Shown here piece by piece: positions 59,545 through 64,000 of a stretch of DNA of 64,000 nt (positions are counted from its first letter, which is position 1; each line of letters starts with the position of its first letter). Location of the stretch: the NCBI RefSeq assembly GCF_900102635.1, contig NZ_FMZQ01000001.1, positions 949,046 to 1,013,045 of the forward strand. Direction: 5' to 3'. Both the position numbers and the translations under genes were made by a program. The DNA comes from Ectopseudomonas chengduensis (lineage in GTDB: Bacteria > Pseudomonadota > Gammaproteobacteria > Pseudomonadales > Pseudomonadaceae). The notes under the pieces are model-generated. The model searched no databases and was not told the origin of the DNA. It saw only the letters and a list, made by a program, of their open reading frames with translations.

Positions 59545-60219
59545 TCAGGAGCGGAAGAGACGCGAGTACTGGCGTTCGTGCGCCATGCTCGCCAGGGCCA
59601 GGCCGAAGGCGGCACTGCCCCAGTGTTCGGGAGAAAGGCTGGCGGCCTGCTGCTGGGCGGCCTCGAGCGTTGGCAGCAGGCGGCTGGTCAGGCGCTGGGC
59701 GGCCTGCTGGCCCAGCGGCAGCACTTTCATCAGGACGGCCAGCTGGTTTTCCAGCCAGCCCCACAGCCAGGCGGCCAGGGCATCGTCCGGGTTGATCTGC
59801 CAGGCGCGTGCCGCCAGCGCCCAGGCCAGGGCCAGGCCCGGTTCGTGAAGGGTTGCGAGCAGTTCGCGCGCGGCCTCGTCCAGCTCGGGCAGGCCTTCGA
59901 GCAGTTGCCGCAGCGAGTAGCCCATCTGCCGGCTTTCCAGGGCCAGTTCGCGGGTTTCGCGGCTGGCGCGGTGCCGTTCGGCCAGTTCCTGCAGGTGCGG
60001 CCAGTCACCCTCGTGTGCAGCGCGGCAGTGAGCCAGCAGCAGCGGTGCTTCGAAGCGGGCGAGGTTGAGCGTGAGCTGATCGACCAGCCAGCGCTCGGCG
60101 CCTGCGGCATCAGTGATCAGGCCACTGTCGATGGCCCATTCCAGGCCTTGCGAGTAGCTGTAGCCGCCAATGGGCAACTGCGGGCTGGCCAGGCGCAGCA
60201 ACGCCCAGGCCGGCTTCAT
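59545..60219 (-). CDS. ureF: Urease accessory protein UreF
   Basis: 224 residues from ATG 60219 ([30 protein letters not shown], read in parts), all-helical. Bridges UreD and UreG in the nickel-insertion complex. The long upstream frame has no family sequence, so the internal start is used. Spaced 16 bases before ureG and 37 after ureE. Confidence 0.95.
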   Translation of the reverse strand: MKPAWALLRLASPQLPIGGYSYSQGLEWAIDSGLITDAAGAERWLVDQLTLNLARFEAPLLLAHCRAAHEGDWPHLQELAERHRASRETRELALESRQMGYSLRQLLEGLPELDEAARELLATLHEPGLALAWALAARAWQINPDDALAAWLWGWLENQLAVLMKVLPLGQQAAQRLTSRLLPTLEAAQQQAASLSPEHWGSAAFGLALASMAHERQYSRLFRS

Positions 60220-60256
60220 GCCCTGGCCTCGGTGCGCGCAGTCGACGTGGCCCGGC

Positions 60257-60757
60257 TCATTTGCGTACACCGAATTGGTGCAGGCGCGGGCCGTAATTGA
60301 ATTCCTCGTCTCCGTGATGAGAGTGATGGTGACCGCCGCCATAGGCGCCATGCTCGGGCTGGTAGGGCGCCTGGATGGCTTCGACGGTGGCGCCGAGCTG
60401 TTCGAGCATGGCTTTGAGCACGTAGTCGTCTGGCAGGCGCAGCCAGCCGTCGCCCAGTTGCAGGGCGACATGGCGGTTACCCAGATGGTAGGCGGCGCGC
60501 ATCAGCTCAAAGGGGCTGACGCAGGTGACATGCAGCAGCGGCTCGGCCTTGGCGCGCACGCGTACGATGCGTCCGTCCTTGGCCAGCAGAAACTCACCAT
60601 CGGCCAGTGCCGGTTGGCCGCGCTCGAGGAACAGGCCGACTTCCTCGCCCGCCGTGGTGAAGCAGCGCAGGCGGCTTTTGCTGCGGGCTTCGAAGGTCAG
60701 TTCCAGTTCGGCGTCCGCAGCAGCCTGTGGCGCGATTCGGGAGTGGATCACCAGCAT
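60257..60757 (-). CDS. ureE: Urease accessory nickel metallochaperone UreE
   Basis: 166 residues: N-terminal peptide-binding domain, metal-binding domain with AAYHLGNRHVALQL, and a His-rich C-terminus (GGGHHHSHHG, about 141-150) that binds nickel. First gene of the ureEFG-hupE unit, which is adjacent to but distinct from the desT gene. Confidence 0.95.
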   Translation of the reverse strand: MLVIHSRIAPQAAADAELELTFEARSKSRLRCFTTAGEEVGLFLERGQPALADGEFLLAKDGRIVRVRAKAEPLLHVTCVSPFELMRAAYHLGNRHVALQLGDGWLRLPDDYVLKAMLEQLGATVEAIQAPYQPEHGAYGGGHHHSHHGDEEFNYGPRLHQFGVRK

Positions 60758-60869
60758 GCGTATCTATTCCGGGGCAATGTGCCCGGAAATAGTGCAAGTG
60801 GCTTGCCAAGGCCGAAGAGTGGCGCAGGAAGGGGCGTTCAGGCGCTCTGTGGATAACTTGGCAGAGCGG

Positions 60870-61556
60870 TCAGGATTTATTTGGTGCGTTTTCGCTGTTC
60901 GTGCGCGATTGTGGTGCGCTTTGCTCGGATGGCTTACCCAGGCCCAACCAGTGCTTGCCACCAACCATGATGAAGCGCAGTTGCTGGATGACCTTGGCCT
61001 CTGCCGTGAGGTGCGCCGGCAAGGTTTCAGCGGGCGGATCGATCAGTTCGGGCAGGGTGGCGAACACCGTCTTTACCACCAGATCCGACACCACGTCGAG
61101 CGCTGCATCGTCGAGGTGCGGCATGCGGTTCATCAGTTTGAGGTCGGCGGCCAGGTCGCTGGTGATGCGTTCGCGCAGGGCCGCAATGGCCTGGCGCACC
61201 GGTTGCGAACCGCCGTACTGCTCGCGGGCGAGAAAGAGGAACTGAGCGCGATTGGCAGCCACTTCGGCGAGGAAGATACGCACCGAGGCGTCGATCATGC
61301 CGCGCATTTCGAACTCGTGACGACGCACCTGGCGGATCGCCGCACGGAAGGTTTCGCCCACCTCCGCCACCAGCGCCAGGCCCAGCTCGTCCATATCGGC
61401 GAAATGGCGATAGAAACCGGTGGGCACGATGCCGGCGACGCGGGTCACTTCGCGCAGGCTCAGGCTGCCAAAGCCGCGGCCGCTCTCCATCAGGGTGAGG
61501 GCGGCGTCCATCAGGGCCTGGCGGGTCTGCTGCTTCTGTTCGGCGCGTGGCGTCAT
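60870..61556 (-). CDS. desT: TetR family regulator DesT
   Basis: 228 residues from ATG 61556 (MTPRAEQKQQTRQALMDAAL). TetR helix-turn-helix at about 20-55 (SLSLREVTRVAGIVPTGFYRHF) and an all-helical ligand domain; the tail is Ser/Asn-rich. In P. aeruginosa DesT senses acyl-CoA saturation and controls the adjacent desCB operon, which is present here in the same divergent place, together with a matching operator (61635-61651). Confidence 0.92.
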   Translation of the reverse strand: MTPRAEQKQQTRQALMDAALTLMESGRGFGSLSLREVTRVAGIVPTGFYRHFADMDELGLALVAEVGETFRAAIRQVRRHEFEMRGMIDASVRIFLAEVAANRAQFLFLAREQYGGSQPVRQAIAALRERITSDLAADLKLMNRMPHLDDAALDVVSDLVVKTVFATLPELIDPPAETLPAHLTAEAKVIQQLRFIMVGGKHWLGLGKPSEQSAPQSRTNSENAPNKS

Positions 61557-61634
61557 GCGAGATCGGGGTCGTTGAGCGATGCCGCACTCTAGCAAATGCG
61601 CGGCGCTAGCGTCGAACCGCGCGGATGCAGTTCG

Positions 61635-61651
61635 GTGAACGACTGTTGACT
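61635..61651. promoter_or_regulatory. DesT-like operator
   Basis: GTGAACGACTGTTGACT, an imperfect palindrome (GTGAAC ... GTTGAC) between desT and desC, close to the DesT site known from P. aeruginosa. It overlaps a TTGACT that could serve as a -35 for desC. Confidence 0.65.
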
Positions 61652-61704
61652 GAAATGCAGGCTATCTGTCAGCCTTGTGCACAAGTGTTTACTGGAATCT
61701 ATTC

Positions 61705-62793
61705 ATGGCTCTGCTTTCCCTGTCACTGGCGCGGCATGTCGCTCGCGGCTTGCAACCGCTGCGCCGGCTCTGTGCGGCCGGTTGGTTGCGTGAGGCGGAT
61801 GTCGATCTGTGCTTGCGCCTGCTACACCCGGCACTGCGCCTCAACCGCGTATTCGCCAGGGTCGAGGCGCGCCGCTGGGTGGCCGACGACATGCTGGCAC
61901 TTGAGCTGCGCTGCAATGGCAATGCGCGGGGCTGGCGAGCCGGGCAGCATGTCCAGCTGTATCTGGAGCAGGACGGCGTGCGTCACGGGCGCAGTTACAG
62001 CCTGACGTCGGTGGCTGCCGACGGGCGCATCGAGCTTGCGATCAAACGCCAGCCGGGCGGGCGCCTGTCCAATTTGCTGCTCGATCATCTGGAGGTGGGG
62101 GAGGTGGTCGAGCTGGGTCAGGCATTCGGCGATTTCGCCTGGCCGCAGGAGCAGAATGCGGTGTTGCTGCTGGCGGCTGGCAGTGGCATCACGCCCTTGC
62201 TCGGTTTGTTGCGTGATGCACTGGCGCGTGGCTTTTCTGCGCCGGTGACGCTGCTGCATCAGGTGCGTCGCCAGGGGCAGCAGGCCTTTGCCGAAGAGCT
62301 GCAGGCATTGACGGCGCGTCATGCCAACTTTCAGGTGCGCTGGGCCTTCAGCGGTGAGGCGGGTGGCCGCCTGACGGCCGAACAACTGGCAGCGCTGCCG
62401 GGCGAGCATCTGTTGATATGTGGCCCGCGTGGTTTCGTCGAGCAGGCGTGCGGCTGGTGGCGCGACGCCGGGCGCGGGGCCAGCCTGCAGGCGGAAAGCT
62501 TCAGCCCGCTGCCGGTGCTGGTTGAGGCCGATACCGGAGAGGTTCGTCTGCGCTTTGCGCGCAGCGGCCAGCAGGTTTCGGGCAACGGCAATGTCAGTCT
62601 GCTGGAGCAGGCCGAGGCCAGCGGTCTGCGCCCGGCCCATGGCTGTCGCCAGGGCATCTGCACCAGCTGCACCTGCCTGCTGCTGGCCGGCACGGTGCGC
62701 GATCTGCGCAGCGGTGAGCTGTTCGCCGAGCCGGGGCAGCCCATCCGTCTATGTGTCAGCGCCCCGCATGGGGATGTGGAGATCGACCTGTGA
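61705..62793 (+). CDS. desC: Ferredoxin reductase-type electron donor for the desaturase (DesC)
   Basis: 362 residues from ATG 61705 (MALLSLSLARHVARGLQP). FAD-binding domain (about 45-140, RSYSLTS), NAD-binding domain (about 148-260, LLLAAGSGITPLLGLL) and a C-terminal plant-type 2Fe-2S domain with HGCRQGICTSCTC (Cys about 313, 318, 321) and a fourth Cys in IRLCVSAP. Supplies electrons to DesB. Its stop overlaps the GTG start of desB by four bases. Confidence 0.92.
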   Translation: MALLSLSLARHVARGLQPLRRLCAAGWLREADVDLCLRLLHPALRLNRVFARVEARRWVADDMLALELRCNGNARGWRAGQHVQLYLEQDGVRHGRSYSLTSVAADGRIELAIKRQPGGRLSNLLLDHLEVGEVVELGQAFGDFAWPQEQNAVLLLAAGSGITPLLGLLRDALARGFSAPVTLLHQVRRQGQQAFAEELQALTARHANFQVRWAFSGEAGGRLTAEQLAALPGEHLLICGPRGFVEQACGWWRDAGRGASLQAESFSPLPVLVEADTGEVRLRFARSGQQVSGNGNVSLLEQAEASGLRPAHGCRQGICTSCTCLLLAGTVRDLRSGELFAEPGQPIRLCVSAPHGDVEIDL

Positions 62794-63872
62794 GCAATCG
62801 TCCTGATCGTGAGTTGACCCCTGCCGAACTCGAAGCCTTCGGTCAGGAGCTGGACGCTCTGCGCCAGCGCACCCTGGCTGATCTGGGCGAGGCCGATGCG
62901 TGCTATATCCGCCGTGTGCGTGGTGTGGTGCGCCTGTGCTGCTGGAGTGGCCGTGGGCTGCTGATGTTCGGCTGGTTCCCGCCGACCTGGCTGCTCGGTA
63001 CCTTCTTGCTGGGGCTGGGCAAGATTCTCGAGAACATGGAGCTGGGCCACAACGTGATGCACGGCCAGTATGACTGGATGAACGATCCAGAATTCGCCGG
63101 TCGTCAATACGAATGGGACATCGTCGGGCCCGCCGATTTCTGGCGGCATACGCATAACCACGTGCATCACACCTACACCAACGTGCTGGGCATGGACGAT
63201 GACGTCGGCTATGGCGTGGTGCGCCTGTTCCCCGAGCAACGCTGGAAGCCGTTCTACCGCTGGCAACCCTTGTGGGTGACGATCCAGGCGCTGCTTTTCC
63301 AGTACGCCGTGGCTATCCAGCACCTGCGCCTGGACAAGCTGGTGAAAGGCCGCATCAGCAAGGAGGAAGTAAGGCCGCTAGCGCGTCAGTTCGGCGCCAA
63401 GCTGGCGCGGCAGTGGGGCAAGGACTATCTGGCGTTTCCGCTGCTGGCCCTGCTGCTCGGCGCCAATGTACTGGCCGTACTGACCGGCAACCTGGTGGCC
63501 AATCTGCTGCGCAATCTGTGGACCTTTCTGGTGATCTTCTGCGGTCACTTCACCGAGAAGGCGGCGGTGTTTGCACCCGAAGTATTGGAAGGGGAGACGC
63601 GTGGGCACTGGTACCTGCGCCAACTGCGCGGCTCGAGCAACCTGTCCGGTGGGCCGCTGCTGCATATTCTGACCGGCAACCTCAGCCATCAGATCGAGCA
63701 TCATCTGTTCCCCGATCTGCCGGCGCGGCGCTATGCCGAGCTGGCGCGTGAGGTGCGCCTGATTGCCCAGCGCTATGGCCAGCATTACAACTGCGGCACC
63801 TTGTGGGGGCAGTTCGCGACCGTGCTGCAGCGCATCTGGATCTACCGCTTGCCCGCGACAGGAACGGCGTGA
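62790..63872 (+). CDS. desB: Acyl-CoA delta-9 desaturase DesB
   Basis: 360 residues from GTG 62790; the frame extends further upstream inside desC but without ribosome site. Three histidine boxes, GHNVMH (about 85-90), HNHVHH (about 122-127) and HQIEHH (about 300-305), and two to four membrane spans define the membrane-bound di-iron desaturases. Introduces double bonds into exogenous or membrane-derived acyl chains in the inner membrane. Regulated by DesT. Confidence 0.92.
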   Translation: MSNRPDRELTPAELEAFGQELDALRQRTLADLGEADACYIRRVRGVVRLCCWSGRGLLMFGWFPPTWLLGTFLLGLGKILENMELGHNVMHGQYDWMNDPEFAGRQYEWDIVGPADFWRHTHNHVHHTYTNVLGMDDDVGYGVVRLFPEQRWKPFYRWQPLWVTIQALLFQYAVAIQHLRLDKLVKGRISKEEVRPLARQFGAKLARQWGKDYLAFPLLALLLGANVLAVLTGNLVANLLRNLWTFLVIFCGHFTEKAAVFAPEVLEGETRGHWYLRQLRGSSNLSGGPLLHILTGNLSHQIEHHLFPDLPARRYAELAREVRLIAQRYGQHYNCGTLWGQFATVLQRIWIYRLPATGTA

Positions 63873-63888
63873 CTCGCGTGAAAGGCAT

Positions 63889-63906
63889 AAAAAAGCCCGG
63901 CATGCC
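63889..63906 (+). terminator. Left half of a broken terminator after desB
   Basis: Six A followed by GCCCGGCATGCC, the ascending arm of a terminator whose second arm (expected GGGC and T run) is missing because the sequence changes at about 63907, where an insertion element appears to begin. Confidence 0.5.
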
Positions 63907-64000
63907 AGACTGTGTGAAAACCTAGCAGTCTGAGAGCAAGCTGAAGACAATGCCTCCATCAGTCGATGGGGGCATTGTCGTTTATGGGCTACATCCAGGG
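63907..64000 (+). mobile_element. Left end of an IS1182-type insertion element
   Basis: Begins near TGTGTGAAAACCTAGCAGTC and carries an internal 15-bp inverted repeat with one mismatch (63946-63960 with 63965-63979). An ATG at 63984 starts MGYIQG, the usual N-terminus of IS1182-family transposases. The rest is beyond the window, and the exact left boundary is uncertain by a few bases. Confidence 0.6.
63984..64000 (+). CDS. Transposase start, IS1182-type (partial)
   Basis: Only six residues (MGYIQG) fall in the window. They match the typical beginning of IS1182-family transposases, and the position after the inverted repeat fits. Identity needs the adjacent sequence. Confidence 0.45.

Overview
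The window is a 64 kb piece of a Pseudomonas chromosome, GC-rich. The order nnr-tsaE-amiB-mutL-miaA-hfq-hflX-hflK-hflC-DUF2065-hisZ-purA-(mcp)-rnr-rlmB-rpsF-rpsR-DUF2232-rplI-dnaB-alr-diguanylate cyclase-YgiQ matches the P. aeruginosa PA4948 to PA4928 block. The right end (ureG-ureF-ureE, desT, desC-desB) matches another P. aeruginosa block. Azurin and the REP-like palindromes also fit Pseudomonas. Placement in the P. mendocina/oleovorans group is only a guess.

Layout. 1-12.6 kb: housekeeping operon for metabolite repair, t6A and i6A tRNA modification, cell-wall amidase, mismatch repair, Hfq, HflX and the HflKC membrane complex, then hisZ and purA. 12.7-15.1 kb: a chemoreceptor gene and two identical tRNA-Leu(CAG) genes with their own promoter and a shared terminator. 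15.2-23.5 kb: RNase R, RlmB, the S6/S18/L9 ribosomal protein operon, replicative helicase and alanine racemase. 23.5-31.3 kb: a membrane diguanylate cyclase (minus), a YgiQ-type radical SAM protein, a methyltransferase, and a lipoprotein pair made of a parallel beta-helix protein and a diheme c-type cytochrome.

31.3-46.4 kb is the most unusual part: ten consecutive minus-strand genes that read like one transcription unit. In order of transcription they encode a secreted HlyD-like adaptor, a HlyD protein with a GAF-like cytoplasmic head, a PqqD-like/M50 site-2-protease/HlyD fusion, an aspartyl beta-hydroxylase carrying a Nif11-like C-terminal domain, a sulfotransferase, a GNAT acetyltransferase, a DUF6916 protein, a tail-collar (MdpB-like) protein, a 1912-residue LEPR/DUF4347/Ig-repeat giant protein, and a TolC-like outer-membrane lipoprotein. 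It has the adaptor and outer-membrane parts of a type I exporter but no ABC ATPase. The M50 fusion sits where the inner-membrane pump would be expected. I propose this as a candidate undescribed export and maturation system for the giant protein and/or the collar protein.

46.6-53.4 kb: a plus-strand cluster (transglutaminase-DUF2126, circularly permuted ATP-grasp plus alpha-E, second transglutaminase) preceded by a sigma-54-type promoter match. 53.4-58.2 kb: azurin, DUF808, LOG-family hydrolase, LysE exporter and glycerophosphodiester phosphodiesterase, with two gene-free stretches rich in DnaA-box-like 9-mers. 58.3-60.8 kb: HupE/UreJ permease and urease accessory genes ureG-ureF-ureE (urease structural genes are not in the window). 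60.9-63.9 kb: desT and the divergent desC-desB fatty-acid desaturase operon with a DesT-like operator. The right edge holds the start of what looks like an IS1182-type element inserted in the desB terminator.
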